DNA of 40,200 nt from Desulfuromonadales bacterium (GTDB lineage Bacteria; Desulfobacterota; Desulfuromonadia; Geobacterales; Pseudopelobacteraceae): contig JACAAY010000046.1 in NCBI GenBank assembly GCA_013377095.1, forward strand, positions 1 to 40,200, read 5' to 3'. Of this stretch, positions 15,574-25,757 are shown one piece after another; the first letter of the stretch is position 1; every line of letters starts with the position of its first letter. The notes under the pieces are model-generated. The model was not told the origin of the DNA. It did no database searches and saw only the letters and a list, made by a program, of their open reading frames with translations. Both the position numbers and the translations under genes were made by a program.

Positions 15574-18060
15574 TCAACTACCGACCAGAATGCTTTGTAT
15601 TTCGTGGAGCAGGGCTTCTTTTGAAAATGGCTTGGTGATAAAACGCATCTGACTGGCAGAGATTCCCTTGCACGCGATCATTTCTTCCGTATAGCCACTC
15701 AGGAAAATCACCTTTATGCGGGGATTGATTTTACACATTTCCTCACACAGGGTTTGTCCGTCCATTTTCGGCATGGACACGTCAGTTATAACCAGAGAAA
15801 TCGTGTCCTGGTTTTCCTTGAATTTTCTCAGGGCTTCCTCGCCATCCTCTGCAAGTATCAAACGGTAGCCTGCTTTGGTCAGAGCCTTTTTCACAAAAAA
15901 CTGCACAAGCGCTTCGTCCTCTGCCACCAGGATTGTCCCGCTACCTTCCGCAGGAGCTGTGGGTTCCCCGTGCGTGACACGCGGGATTTCAGCTTTTACC
16001 CTTGGAAGATAGATCCTGAAGACAGTCCCCGCTCCCGGTTTGCTGTCAACCTGAATCCAGCCCTTATGTTGTTTGATGATTCCGCTTACGATGGAAAGGC
16101 CAAGCCCGGTTCCCTTGCCAATCTCCTTGGTGGTAAAAAAAGGCTCAAAAATCTTATCCATGGTTTGTTCGTCCATACCCTTGCCGGTGTCTGAAACGGA
16201 CACGACCGCGTAATCGCCCGAAACTTCACAACCATGCTTCCGTGCTGCTTCCTCATCCAGATTCTCCAACCAGGTCGAAATTTGTATCTGTCCACCATCG
16301 GTCATTGAATCCCTGGCATTGATGGCAAGGTTGATCAGTACCTGCCGTAACTGCCCGCTGTCCGCCATAACGGTCAGCGTGTCTCCGGAAAGATCCAGGG
16401 TGAAATGAATATTTTTCGGCACCATCCTGAGAAGGAGCTTCCGTGTGTCCGTAATGACGTCATTTAGCGCCACCGGTTGAAAGTTCATCTCCTGCTTTCT
16501 GCTGAAGGAAAGCAGAGCCCGGCTAAACTCCGCTGCTTGCCGTGCCGCCGATTGAATTGTTTCGATGTTGGCGTGCGAGCGTTCGTCATGCAGAGCTACC
16601 GATACCTGTAGTTCATCGGTACAGCCGAGTATGACCGTCAGAATGTTGTTGAAATCATGGATAATTCCTCCAGCCAGTACACCTATTGACTCCATTTTCT
16701 GGGCCTGGAGTAACTGATCCTGCAACCGCTTGCGCTCGGTGACATCACGCACGATCGTGATGACAGTATCTTCTGTGCAGGGGGCTACCCGGGCTTCGAA
16801 ACATCTCTCCCTGCCATCGATGGTAAGACAGTAGCTCAGTTCCCGTATCGTTGCCTGTTCAAGGGCATCCACGAATGCCTTCAGGAACTGGTCGGCAATC
16901 AGCTTGGGAAGTATCTCTTCCACACTGCGATGGAGGAAGGTCTCCGGGGGCACATACAGCATGTTCGGGTCATAGGCATGCGCGCTCACATACATACCGT
17001 TGCGATGGTTCAGGAAAATGAGGTCGGGGATGGCGTTGATGAGCGCCCGATTCTGGGCCTCGCTTTCCCTCAGGGCCTCTTTTTCTTTGGCGAGTGCCGA
17101 GGTGCGCAGGGCAACCTGCCGCCGGAGGGTGCGGTTCCAGATGAGACTAGCAGTAAGCGCCGCACAAACGACGGAAAGTGCGCTCCCCACGGAAACCCAA
17201 AAGCGCCGGTCGCTGAAGATGCTTTGGCCGGAAATACTGATCCAGCGTTTATGAATCTCCTGTCGTTCCGCATCCGTGATGGTGGCAAGACCCTTCTGCA
17301 GGATGTCGTGCAACACCGGTTCGCCAAGGGGAGTTGCCATGGAAAGGTGAATATTGTAGGTTGCTTCGCCCGCAACACGGAGATTGGTGATTCCGTTGCG
17401 CGAGATCAGGTAGGACGCCGTGGCAAGATCGATGACAGCTGCATCGGAGCGACCGAAAGAGACGTTGAGAAGCGCCGTGAGATCGTCGGGAACCAGATCG
17501 GGTACAATACCGGGAACTGTGTTGGTGAGCTGCTCCGTAACCGCGTAACTCTTGACCAGGGAGACCCTAAATCCCGCAAGATTTTCCTCACGCATCCGAC
17601 CTGGACGATCCTTGCTCACGACAATGACGTTCGGCACGGATACGTAGACATCAGTAAAGGTCAGGAATTTGGAACGCCAGGGGGTTTTTGTGACGGCATT
17701 GACGATCTGTACGTTTCCGTTGCGAACTTTCTGAAAGATGTCATCCAGGGATGGAGAATAGTGCTGTTTGAAGTGAACTCCCAGTTTCGATTCCAGCAGG
17801 AGCAGGTAATCGTGGGCGAGGCCCGTGGCTTGGCCGTTTGCATCAAGGAACACGAAGGGGGCATAACCGGTCTCAACCGCAAGGACGACGCGTGGCTGGT
17901 TTTTGGTGAGCCAGAGGCGTTCAGCGGGGGTCAATAGATCTTTAACGCCATTGCTGGCCTGGGCTATGGTAGCTAGAAAAACGCCCAGCAGAACACAGAT
18001 CTGGATACACCAGTGTCGCTTTCCGATGTCACGGATCGTGTGGGGAGGGGGCGATTTCAT
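15574..18060 (-). CDS. BvgS-like hybrid sensor kinase with periplasmic binding-protein domain
   Basis: The ATG at 18060 has AAGGAGG at good spacing; 828 residues. A signal/membrane segment (about 19-36) is followed by a bacterial extracellular solute-binding domain (about 45-275), a membrane helix (288-308), a PAS domain (about 333-445), HisKA with H468 in GGIIHDFNNILTV, the HATPase boxes NLAINARDSM (577-586), DTGKGMD (624-630) and GTGLGLS (650-656), and a receiver with phospho-acceptor D760 (ITDVSMPKMDG). It senses a small periplasmic ligand and phosphorylates its own receiver. No separate DNA-binding regulator is adjacent. It is upstream of the two decayed genes on the same strand and divergent from the chemotaxis receptor. 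Confidence 0.93.
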   Translation of the reverse strand: MKSPPPHTIRDIGKRHWCIQICVLLGVFLATIAQASNGVKDLLTPAERLWLTKNQPRVVLAVETGYAPFVFLDANGQATGLAHDYLLLLESKLGVHFKQHYSPSLDDIFQKVRNGNVQIVNAVTKTPWRSKFLTFTDVYVSVPNVIVVSKDRPGRMREENLAGFRVSLVKSYAVTEQLTNTVPGIVPDLVPDDLTALLNVSFGRSDAAVIDLATASYLISRNGITNLRVAGEATYNIHLSMATPLGEPVLHDILQKGLATITDAERQEIHKRWISISGQSIFSDRRFWVSVGSALSVVCAALTASLIWNRTLRRQVALRTSALAKEKEALRESEAQNRALINAIPDLIFLNHRNGMYVSAHAYDPNMLYVPPETFLHRSVEEILPKLIADQFLKAFVDALEQATIRELSYCLTIDGRERCFEARVAPCTEDTVITIVRDVTERKRLQDQLLQAQKMESIGVLAGGIIHDFNNILTVILGCTDELQVSVALHDERSHANIETIQSAARQAAEFSRALLSFSRKQEMNFQPVALNDVITDTRKLLLRMVPKNIHFTLDLSGDTLTVMADSGQLRQVLINLAINARDSMTDGGQIQISTWLENLDEEAARKHGCEVSGDYAVVSVSDTGKGMDEQTMDKIFEPFFTTKEIGKGTGLGLSIVSGIIKQHKGWIQVDSKPGAGTVFRIYLPRVKAEIPRVTHGEPTAPAEGSGTILVAEDEALVQFFVKKALTKAGYRLILAEDGEEALRKFKENQDTISLVITDVSMPKMDGQTLCEEMCKINPRIKVIFLSGYTEEMIACKGISASQMRFITKPFSKEALLHEIQSILVGS

Positions 18061-18284
18061 TGCAATAACCTCCTTGCCTGAAGGGGGTTGAGAGTCCGGG
18101 TTGTGTTCCGAGATGACCGTTGTAATACAGCCTGCTGAAAAACAAATATGACGTATGCGCGGGGAGCTACCCATTGGCGGGATATCCACCCCTCTAGTGT
18201 ATCAGGTTTCTCCGTCTTGACATTCCTTAGTATTAGGTTATTTGGGTATGGTTATACGCATGCCAATGACGGGAGGTCGTTCTC

Positions 18285-20342
18285 ATGAAGAAGGTTGCTC
18301 GATTTTCAGTAGGCACTCGGCTTGCTTTGGTGCAAGCGGCACTGATTGTGATTTTATTGGGGCTTTTTACCCTGTCGCTGCAAACCTATATTGCCCATCG
18401 CCTTGAAAGACGCGCAGAAAACGATCTTTCCCAACAGTTGTCACTGCTGGTCGACTGTTTCTCTTCCTATCACTCCGCCATTGCCGACAGCAGCGGAAAA
18501 CTAGTCCAGGTCTTTCGTACCTATTTTCCCGGTTCATTTTCGGTGAACCCGGCTAAAACCATTGCCATTGGCGACAAACAGACACCTGCCCTGAGCGCCG
18601 GCTCCACGGTGCTCAACCTGAACACCGAGATCGTGGACCGCTTTACCGGTGTGACCAAGGCGGTGGGGACGATTTTTGTTCGTTCAGGTGACGACTTTGT
18701 GCGCATCAGTACGTCGTTGAAAAAGGAGGATGGCAGTCGCGCCATCGGTACGATCTTGGACCGGAAACACCCGGCCTACCAGGGGCTTCTGAAAGGCGAA
18801 GCGTTTGTGGGCAAGGCCAGTTTGTTCGGCAAGGACTTCATGACCGCCTACAATCCGGTCAAGGACGGGCAGGGGCGGGTTATCGCGGTGCTCTTCGTGG
18901 GACTTGATTTCACCGATAGCCTCAAGGCGCTCAAGGATAAAATTCGAAACTTCAAAAACGGAGAGACCGGTTATTTCTTCGCGCTTGACGCAAAAGAGGG
19001 CAAGGATCAGGGTATGCTGCAGATTCATCCCTTTAAAGAGGGAACAAACATCATCGACATGAAAGACTCGGACGGACGCGAATTCATCAAGTCTATGGTT
19101 ACCACAAAAGAAGGTGTCATCCATTATCCCTGGGTAAACAGGGAAGCCGGTGAAAGTTTTCCCCGCAAGAAGCTGGCGGTGTATCGTCACCTGAAGGAGT
19201 GGAACTGGGTGGTTGTTATGGCAGCGAGCGTGGATGAACTGAACAGTGAAGCGCGCATATTCCGTAACGCAATGCTGGCGGCAATGGTTGTGGTGGCATT
19301 TGTTCTGGTGCTGGTGCTGATCTATCTGCAGCAACGCTGGATTTCGAAACCGCTACGAACGGCGCTGGATACCACTAACCTGCTGGGTTCGGGTGATTTT
19401 AGTCATGTCTCAAACGCTGATGGTGAGCAAACAGACTCCGCCGATGAAATTGTACAAATCTCGCAGGGCATTAATCGCATGGGGTGCGAACTGCGCCAGG
19501 TGCTTGAAAAGATAAGTTGCGCGTCACAGGAAGTATCTGCCGCCGCGGGACAGGTCAGCGCCAGCGCCGAACGGATCGCAACGGGCGCTGAAGAGGTCGC
19601 GACCCAGGCTGCCACCGTGGCAACCGCCGATGAGGAGATGTCGGCCACATCCGGCGACATCGCCCAGAACTGTCTGCTGGCGGCCGATGGAGCGCGCAAG
19701 GCGCTCGACTCTGCACGGAATGGAGCCGGAGTGGTGGACAGTACCCTGCAGGTGATGTGTCAGATCGCTGAAAAAGTCCGTGAATCGGCCAGTACTATCG
19801 AGGGTCTTGGGGAACGCAGTGATCAGATCGGCGCCATTATCGGCACCATCCAGGATATCGCCGACCAGACCAACCTGTTGGCGCTGAACGCCGCCATCGA
19901 AGCTGCCCGGGCAGGGGAGCAGGGACGCGGTTTTGCGGTGGTTGCCGACGAGGTGCGCGCCCTGGCAGAACGTACTACCCGCGCCACCCAGGAGATCGGC
20001 GGGATGATCAAGGCGATCCAGATGGAGACCAAGGGGGCAGTTGCTGTCATGGAGCAGGGGGTCCATCAGGTGGAAGCAGGCACCGGAGAGGCGACAAAAT
20101 CCGGGGCTGCATTGCGCGACATCCTGGATCAGGTCAATGCCGTAGCATCACAGATCAATCAGATTGCCACCGCCGCGGAGGAACAAACCGCTACGACCAG
20201 CGAGATTTCCAGCAATATGCAGCAGATAACAGAAGTGGTACATGACACATCACGGGAAGCCCAGGAGTCGGCCACGGCTGCGTCTCAGCTTCTTGGCAAT
20301 GCAGAGGAATTGCAACGATTGGTGCAACATTTTAAATTATAG
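18285..20342 (+). CDS. Methyl-accepting chemotaxis protein with Cache sensor
   Basis: A 685-residue receptor. It has a TM1 (about 13-35), a large periplasmic sensor (about 36-320) of Cache type, a TM2 ([14 protein letters not shown], about 333-346), a HAMP-like segment, and a cytoplasmic signalling domain with the hairpin tip [20 protein letters not shown] followed by [19 protein letters not shown]. The sensor contains repeated [17 protein letters not shown] strands, typical of Cache3-Cache2 receptors for small organic ligands. The ATG follows GGGAGG. It ends just before a strong terminator. The ligand is unknown. The neighbouring hybrid kinase is divergent, suggesting shared control or a shared stimulus, but this is only inference. 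Confidence 0.95.
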   Translation: MKKVARFSVGTRLALVQAALIVILLGLFTLSLQTYIAHRLERRAENDLSQQLSLLVDCFSSYHSAIADSSGKLVQVFRTYFPGSFSVNPAKTIAIGDKQTPALSAGSTVLNLNTEIVDRFTGVTKAVGTIFVRSGDDFVRISTSLKKEDGSRAIGTILDRKHPAYQGLLKGEAFVGKASLFGKDFMTAYNPVKDGQGRVIAVLFVGLDFTDSLKALKDKIRNFKNGETGYFFALDAKEGKDQGMLQIHPFKEGTNIIDMKDSDGREFIKSMVTTKEGVIHYPWVNREAGESFPRKKLAVYRHLKEWNWVVVMAASVDELNSEARIFRNAMLAAMVVVAFVLVLVLIYLQQRWISKPLRTALDTTNLLGSGDFSHVSNADGEQTDSADEIVQISQGINRMGCELRQVLEKISCASQEVSAAAGQVSASAERIATGAEEVATQAATVATADEEMSATSGDIAQNCLLAADGARKALDSARNGAGVVDSTLQVMCQIAEKVRESASTIEGLGERSDQIGAIIGTIQDIADQTNLLALNAAIEAARAGEQGRGFAVVADEVRALAERTTRATQEIGGMIKAIQMETKGAVAVMEQGVHQVEAGTGEATKSGAALRDILDQVNAVASQINQIATAAEEQTATTSEISSNMQQITEVVHDTSREAQESATAASQLLGNAEELQRLVQHFKL

Positions 20343-20370
20343 ATTGTAACTCGCGTTTGACGGAAACGGT

Positions 20371-20404
20371 AAGGGAGCTCCGCAAGAGAGCTCCCTTTTT
20401 TTTG
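20371..20404 (+). terminator. Rho-independent terminator of the chemotaxis receptor
   Basis: AAGGGAGCTC (20371-20380) pairs perfectly with GAGCTCCCTT (20388-20397), with a seven-base loop and eight or more T's after. It lies between the receptor (plus) and cobD (minus). Confidence 0.93.
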
Positions 20405-20410
20405 ATGGGG

Positions 20411-21487
20411 TTACACGAGGATTTCCTTCAGGCATTCTACGAGTCGCGCATTCTCCGCTTCCGTCCGGACGGCAACGCGGAAGAAACGGTTGGAAAGCCC
20501 GGTAAAGGTGCTGCAATCGCGAATCAGAATCATTTTTTCCATCAGCAAATGTTTCAGCTCCGTCGATGTGATGCCGGAATTGATTTGAACCAGCAGAAAA
20601 TTGGCGCTGGAAGGGTAGACGGTCAATTGCGTGAACTCTGAAAGTGCCCGACTGAAGTCGTCGCGCAATCCGGAGACATACGTGATCGATCGTTTGCTGA
20701 ACTCCTCATCGGCAAGAGCGGCTATGCCGGCAGCCTGGGCCAGCGTATTGACGCTCCAGGGACCGCCCATGGAGGTCAGTCTTTCGATCAGGGGCGGCGC
20801 AGCCATGGCATACCCCAGTCGCAGACCGGGTATGCCGTAGAACTTGGTCATGGAGCGCAACACGATACCCTGGTCGGATGCGATGATCAGATCCTTGGCC
20901 GAAGATTCCTCGCAGAAATCCATGAATGCCTCATCCAGCACCAGAAATGTGCCGGTTTCGCGGCACAGGTCATGGACCTGCTGGACGACCTGCCGCGAAT
21001 AGAGCATTCCGCTGGGATTGCCGGGGTTGCAGAGATAGAGGGCGTCGTAATGTTGGCCGAGGATTCTCCCCAACATGTCCAGATCCAGGGTGAAGTTGTC
21101 GTTGGGTGAGAGAATCATGTGCCGTACTTCGCAGTGTTGCAGCAGCAGTGCGTGGGAGTATTCGCTAAAGGAAGGTGAGATAATCAAAACACTTTTGCCG
21201 GGCAGCAGGGCAGGGAGGGTATAGATGATCTCGGTTGAACCGTTGGCGATGGCGAAATGGTTGGACGGGATACCATGGAAGCGGGACAGGGCCTGTTTCA
21301 GCTCTCCGCAGTCATTGTCTGGGTAGTGTACCAGGCTGTCCAGGGCTCCGATAATGGCTTCCCTGACCTTCGGAGAGAATCCCAGCGGGTTGATGCTGGC
21401 GGAGAAATCGATGGAATCGGCGGGTGAAAATCCGCACTGGCGGGCCATGGAAAGGATGTTGCCGCCGTGCTCATAGGTGCGTGACAT
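20411..21487 (-). CDS. cobD: L-threonine-phosphate decarboxylase (CobD, PLP enzyme)
   Basis: A 358-residue type I aminotransferase-fold protein. It begins YEHGGNI, typical of threonine-phosphate decarboxylases, with DFSASINPLGFSP next. It has NGSTEIIY, the NPGNPSG segment, a LVLDEAFMDF strand and the PLP lysine in RSMTKFYGIPGLRLGY. It makes (R)-1-amino-2-propanol phosphate for the B12 nucleotide loop. The ATG at 21487 has GAGAGG upstream, and the gene overlaps the end of cbiB by 17 bases. A histidinol-phosphate aminotransferase is the main alternative, but the start and the operon favour CobD. Confidence 0.9.
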   Translation of the reverse strand: MSRTYEHGGNILSMARQCGFSPADSIDFSASINPLGFSPKVREAIIGALDSLVHYPDNDCGELKQALSRFHGIPSNHFAIANGSTEIIYTLPALLPGKSVLIISPSFSEYSHALLLQHCEVRHMILSPNDNFTLDLDMLGRILGQHYDALYLCNPGNPSGMLYSRQVVQQVHDLCRETGTFLVLDEAFMDFCEESSAKDLIIASDQGIVLRSMTKFYGIPGLRLGYAMAAPPLIERLTSMGGPWSVNTLAQAAGIAALADEEFSKRSITYVSGLRDDFSRALSEFTQLTVYPSSANFLLVQINSGITSTELKHLLMEKMILIRDCSTFTGLSNRFFRVAVRTEAENARLVECLKEILV

Positions 21488-22442
21488 GGAAACCTCTCAG
21501 GAATGCTACCGCGCCAAGGGAAATAACAGCCATGATCAGTGTCGCGGCAAACATCAATCTGATCATGGAACGATACGCGCGTCCGTCAATGGGCTGCAGC
21601 GGATCACCGATAAACTGTTTGACCGATTCACGTCCGCCGTAGGTGGAGGGCCCACCCAGGCGGATTCCCAGGGCTCCGGCAGCGGCCGATTCGGGATGGG
21701 CGCTGTTGGGGGAGGGGTGGTTCAGGCGGTCGCGCAGGGTTATGGTGGCTGCATTACGGAACGAAAGCCCGATCAGCGGCGCGGCAATGATCATTAACAG
21801 TGCGGTCAGCCGGGCCGGGATCAGGTTCACCAGGTCATCCATGCGGGCCGAGGCCCACCCCAGTTGAAGGTAACGCTCATTCTTGTATCCCACCATGGAA
21901 TCCAGTGTGCTGATCGCCTTGAAGGCCATGCCGGCCACAGGACCACCCAGGGCGAGCCAGAACAGCGGCGCAATGATGCCGTCGGTGGTGTTTTCAGCCA
22001 CGGTTTCAATCAGGGCGCGCCAGATTTCCGGTTCGTCCAGATGTTCGGTGTCGCGGCCGACAATGTAGGCGAGCTTGACACGCGCCTTTACGATATCACC
22101 GGCATCGAGGGCATCGGCCACCAGGGCTGATTCGCGCTGCAGCGAGCGGGCCGCCAGGCAGGTGGAGGAGAGCAGTGCTGCGACCAGCAGGCCGAACAGT
22201 GGGTGGATCAGGGATGAAACCCACAGCGCACACCAGCTTGTTGATGCTGCGCATGTCACGGTCAGGAACAGCAGCAACACACCGGCTATCCGCTGATTGT
22301 GCATGGTTTTCCGCAGCAGATTTTCCAGAGCACTGATCAGACGGCCGATCATGACCACCGGGTGGGGCAGCCAGTGCGGATCGCCCAGGGTCAGGTCCAG
22401 CAGTAGCGCCAAGGCGAGAACGGCCGGGTCAGGCCAGATCAC
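21471..22442 (-). CDS. cbiB: Adenosylcobinamide-phosphate synthase (CbiB/CobD)
   Basis: A GTG at 22442 gives about 323 residues, the usual length, and overlaps the end of the CobJ-CobQ gene by 14 bases. The start VIWPDPAVLALALLLDLTLGDPHWLPHPVVMIGR is the family's conserved beginning. Other conserved parts are IVGRDTEHLDEPEIWRA, ETVAENTTDGIIAPLFW and a segment ending DDLVNLIPAR. Several membrane helices are present, as expected. It joins aminopropanol or its phosphate to adenosylcobyric acid. A longer upstream frame exists, but its sequence is unlike the family. The ribosome site before the GTG is weak, in line with coupling to the upstream gene. Confidence 0.92.
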   Translation of the reverse strand: MIWPDPAVLALALLLDLTLGDPHWLPHPVVMIGRLISALENLLRKTMHNQRIAGVLLLFLTVTCAASTSWCALWVSSLIHPLFGLLVAALLSSTCLAARSLQRESALVADALDAGDIVKARVKLAYIVGRDTEHLDEPEIWRALIETVAENTTDGIIAPLFWLALGGPVAGMAFKAISTLDSMVGYKNERYLQLGWASARMDDLVNLIPARLTALLMIIAAPLIGLSFRNAATITLRDRLNHPSPNSAHPESAAAGALGIRLGGPSTYGGRESVKQFIGDPLQPIDGRAYRSMIRLMFAATLIMAVISLGAVAFLRGFHVTHL

Positions 22443-24762
22443 GGGAAAGTCCGCAGATCTCGAAGAGCTTCGGCATGTCCAGGTGCTGCTCCATGTGGCT
22501 GGAAAGCAGGTCAAAGGGATCTGTGACTGGTGCCCGGGTCTCCTCGGATTGCAGCGGCATACCCTTTTCACTCCGGATGCGGTTCAGGTAGATGTCCCGG
22601 AAGCTGGTGTTGTCGAAGATGCCGTGCAGATAGGTTCCGAAAACCCGTCCGTCGTCGGAAACACAGCCATCCAGGATGTCGACAGATTTGCCGCCGCGCT
22701 GGAAGATACGGGCAAAGGGGCGTGGGGTGTCCGTATAGTCCGTTCTTCCCATGTGGATCTCATATCCGCTCAATTCGTCGCTGCAACCGGGAGTGAGGCT
22801 CTGCCCCGGCTCTTCCAGACGCGCCAGGGCCTGATGGGTTTCCTTGCCGGCCAGCATGGTGGTTTCCACCGGCAGAAGAGCGAAACCTTTCGCCTCCGGC
22901 AGGGATGATTCCACCCGCTCTGGATCGAGCACCCGTGTGCCCAGCATCTGGTATCCGCCACAGATACCGATAATCCGCCCCGTGAAGCGTGCGATGGCGT
23001 CGAAGAGACCCTGTTCCCTCAGGAAGAGCAGATCACCGATGGTGGATTTGCTGCCCGGTATGATCAGGATGTCGAGCCCCTCGATCTGTTCCGGTCTCTT
23101 TACGTAGCTGAGAATGACGTCCTGTTCGGCCTGCAACTGGTCGAAGTCGGTGAAATTCGAGATGCGCGGCAGGCGGATGATGCCGACGCGGATCTGTTGT
23201 TGCCCATCCTTCAGTGCAGTTTTTTTGACTTCCTGGCTGAGAATGACGCTGTCTTCGGCAGGCAGGCAGAGTTCGGGGAGCCAGGGCAGGACTCCCAGCA
23301 CCGGCACGCCGGTCCGTTCCTGGATGAAGTCGATACCCGGTGTAAGGATGGATGCGTCGCCACGGAATTTATTGATGATGACACCCTTGATATAGGCTTT
23401 TTCCTGGGGATCCAGCAAATCAATGGTGCCGGCGATCTGGGCAAAGACACCGCCCCGGTCGATGTCGGCTACCAGAATCACCGGGCAGCGGGCCATCAGG
23501 GCGATCTTCATGTTGGCAATGTCGTTCTCTTTGAGGTTGATTTCGGAGATGCTTCCGGCTCCTTCGGCAACGATAAAGTCATAGGCCTGGCGCAGGTTGT
23601 GAAAACTTTCCTGGATTTTTACAAAGGCCTGGGGTTTGTAGCTGTCGTATTCGCGCACATTCATGTTGGCTACCGGCCGTCCCTGCACGATGATCTGGCT
23701 GCCGGTGTCGGAGTTGGGTTTGAGCAGTACCGGATTCATGTCGGTGTGGGGTGGGATGTTGCAGGCCTGGGCCTGCATGGCCTGGGCGCGCCCCACTTCG
23801 CCCCCTTCGGGGGTGACAAAGGAGTTCAGCGACATGTTCTGGGATTTGAAGGGCGCCACGGTCAGGCCGCGTTTAAGGAGCGATCGACAGAAGCCGGCGG
23901 TCAGGATCGATTTGCCCACATCCGATGCGGTCCCGCAGAACATGAGCGTAGCGGCATCGGGCAGCGGTCCAGCGCTTTCACTGGTTGGTGAGTGTGCAGC
24001 ATCGCTGTATTTTCGGGCATAGCCGCGCGGCGTGACCATGCGGCCATGGCTGTCCACAAAACTGCTGGCATTGCCGATGATTACGATGGTGGACATATCG
24101 ATGTCGTGGTTCAGCAGCTCACCCAGGGTGGTGACAACAGAGGACTGGTCATCGCGACAGGCGTTGCGGACGATGCCGGCCGGGGTTTCCGCCGGGCGTG
24201 AAGCAAGGATGATCCGCCGGGCTTCCTCGATCTGGGTGACGCGGGTTTTGCTGCGAGGGTTATAGATGGCAATCACGAAGTCGGCTCGCGCCGCAGCTTC
24301 CAGCCTGGTTTTGATCAGCTCCCAAGGGGTGAGCAGGTCGGAGAGCGAGATAACCGAGAAGTCGTGCATCAACGGGGCGCCCAGGACCGAGGCTGCCGCC
24401 TGGACGGCAGAGATGCCGGGAATAACCTGCACATCCGGTTGTGAGGCCTTTTTATCGTTGTCGGCCTCATTTTCTAGTAATTCGAACACCAGACCGGCCA
24501 TGCCGTAGATGCCTGCATCACCGCCGGACACAAGGCAGACGGTTTCGCCGGAGCGCGCCCTGCGTATGGCCTCGCGGCAGCGCTCCACCTCGCGCATCAT
24601 GCCGGTGGAGATGGTCTCCTTGCCGTTGATGAGCGGCTTGATCAGTTCAAGGTAGTTATCATAACCGACAACAACCGTTGATGCGGCAATGGCCTGCCGT
24701 GCGGCGTCGGTCAGGTGCGCGACCGACCCAGGCCCGGTGCCGATGATGAATAGTTTTTTCAT
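22429..24762 (-). CDS. cobJ-cobQ: CobJ-CobQ fusion: precorrin-3B C17-methyltransferase + cobyric acid synthase
   Basis: One 777-residue frame. Residues 1-251 are CobJ/CbiH: FIIGTGPGS, the GYDNYLELI segment, CLVSGGDAGIYGMAG (76-90), VIPGISAVQAAASVLGAP (113-130) and IVIIGNASSF. Residues about 252-271 are a Ser/Pro-rich linker. Residues about 272-777 are cobyric acid synthase: FCGTASDVGKS (275-285), APFKSQNMSLNSFVTPEGGEVGR and LLKPNSDTGSQ, then a class I glutamine amidotransferase with catalytic Cys601 (GICGGYQMLG) and His713 (TYLHGIF). It would catalyse an early methylation with ring contraction and a late four-fold amidation of the corrin ring. Fusions of these two steps are unusual to me. The family calls are secure. 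Confidence 0.93.
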   Translation of the reverse strand: MKKLFIIGTGPGSVAHLTDAARQAIAASTVVVGYDNYLELIKPLINGKETISTGMMREVERCREAIRRARSGETVCLVSGGDAGIYGMAGLVFELLENEADNDKKASQPDVQVIPGISAVQAAASVLGAPLMHDFSVISLSDLLTPWELIKTRLEAAARADFVIAIYNPRSKTRVTQIEEARRIILASRPAETPAGIVRNACRDDQSSVVTTLGELLNHDIDMSTIVIIGNASSFVDSHGRMVTPRGYARKYSDAAHSPTSESAGPLPDAATLMFCGTASDVGKSILTAGFCRSLLKRGLTVAPFKSQNMSLNSFVTPEGGEVGRAQAMQAQACNIPPHTDMNPVLLKPNSDTGSQIIVQGRPVANMNVREYDSYKPQAFVKIQESFHNLRQAYDFIVAEGAGSISEINLKENDIANMKIALMARCPVILVADIDRGGVFAQIAGTIDLLDPQEKAYIKGVIINKFRGDASILTPGIDFIQERTGVPVLGVLPWLPELCLPAEDSVILSQEVKKTALKDGQQQIRVGIIRLPRISNFTDFDQLQAEQDVILSYVKRPEQIEGLDILIIPGSKSTIGDLLFLREQGLFDAIARFTGRIIGICGGYQMLGTRVLDPERVESSLPEAKGFALLPVETTMLAGKETHQALARLEEPGQSLTPGCSDELSGYEIHMGRTDYTDTPRPFARIFQRGGKSVDILDGCVSDDGRVFGTYLHGIFDNTSFRDIYLNRIRSEKGMPLQSEETRAPVTDPFDLLSSHMEQHLDMPKLFEICGLSRDLA

Positions 24763-24932
24763 GGAATGCTGTCTCTCTTAATTGTTGTGGGTATGGGCAG
24801 GAAAAAAACGCTGAATTATGACATGCCCGGCAGGAGGGTGCAAGTAGGAATAGTGTAACGGAGATGATTGAGGGCTGTCACTGACCGTTTACGAGTTCTG
24901 ACTGGAAGTGGGGACAGCGCAGGGGCTGTTGG

Positions 24933-25748
24933 TCAGGCCGTGAAAGATGTGTAGAGCTGTTTGACGCGTGTCAGGTAGTTGCGGGTTTCGCGCGGCAGGC
25001 GGTCGGGGTGCTTATCCACGTTACCCGGTCCCCAGTTGTAGGCTGCCAGACTGGAATCAAGATCGCCTTGGTAACGGTCGAGCAGGTCGCGTAGAAAGCG
25101 TGTCCCGGCCATGACGTTCTGTTCCGGATCAAAAGAGTCGCTGACGCCCAACCCCCGTGCTGTGCCGGGCATCAGTTGCATCAGTCCCCGGGCGCCGGCT
25201 GGGGAGACTGCGTTGGGATTAAAGTTGCTCTCGGCCTTGATAACAGCTTTTATCAGGCTGGCGTCAACACCAAAGCGGCTGGATGCCCTGGCAATGATCG
25301 GCTCAAGCCACTGGCTGCCCTCGGGTACACTGGCTGATGATGTGATCGGGGAGATTGGGTCGACCGAATCCGGCAACGGCTGAGATAGTACTGATGGTTG
25401 GTTGGAAGGCGCTGTGTTTTCCGCCTGGTTGGTGCGGTAGGCGTTTATCAGAGACTGGACGGCGGAGGCTTGGCGGTTGAACGGGAGGGGAGAGCTGGGG
25501 TCCGCCGTCTGATCACCTGCCAGCGCCAGTGTGGTGTGGAGCATCTGCAGGTTGAGGGTCTCGGCCAAGGCCTGAGCGCTGGAAGATGTTGGGCCACGTT
25601 TTTCAGCTTCACCCGTAATGGCTGCATCCAGTCTGCCGGCAAAGGCGCTATCCGGTTGAGCGCTGGAACGGGTGGTGGTCTGCTCCTGAGAAACCTTTGA
25701 GAGAAGGGAAGAGAGCAGCGATGGTTTTTCACTGATACCGAAGCTCAT
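24933..25748 (-). CDS. SLT-domain lytic transglycosylase-like protein
   Basis: A 271-residue protein. Residues about 1-140 are Ser/Gln/Pro-rich and low-complexity. The C-terminal part (about 145-265) is an SLT domain with the catalytic Glu173 in AVIKAESNFNPNAVSPAGARGLMQ and AAYNWGPGNV. It cleaves peptidoglycan. No signal peptide is seen at the N-terminus (MSFGISEKPS), so it may be exported by another route such as the flagellar apparatus, or act on phage-like structures. The ATG lies nine bases after the stop of the sigma-54 regulator, so both are probably co-transcribed. A flagellar role is inference. Confidence 0.87.
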   Translation of the reverse strand: MSFGISEKPSLLSSLLSKVSQEQTTTRSSAQPDSAFAGRLDAAITGEAEKRGPTSSSAQALAETLNLQMLHTTLALAGDQTADPSSPLPFNRQASAVQSLINAYRTNQAENTAPSNQPSVLSQPLPDSVDPISPITSSASVPEGSQWLEPIIARASSRFGVDASLIKAVIKAESNFNPNAVSPAGARGLMQLMPGTARGLGVSDSFDPEQNVMAGTRFLRDLLDRYQGDLDSSLAAYNWGPGNVDKHPDRLPRETRNYLTRVKQLYTSFTA

Positions 25749-25757
25749 GGCAGTGTG

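Noticed and set aside
16930..17937. Plus-strand open frame opposite the hybrid kinase
   Set aside because: Complement of a kinase with all motifs in order; no ribosome site or recognisable domain.
23197..23991. Plus-strand open frame opposite the CobJ-CobQ gene
   Set aside because: Complement of a gene with intact catalytic motifs; no independent support.
24763..24932. Cobalamin riboswitch ahead of the B12 genes
   Set aside because: No B12-box-like sequence or core riboswitch segment was found in the leader.
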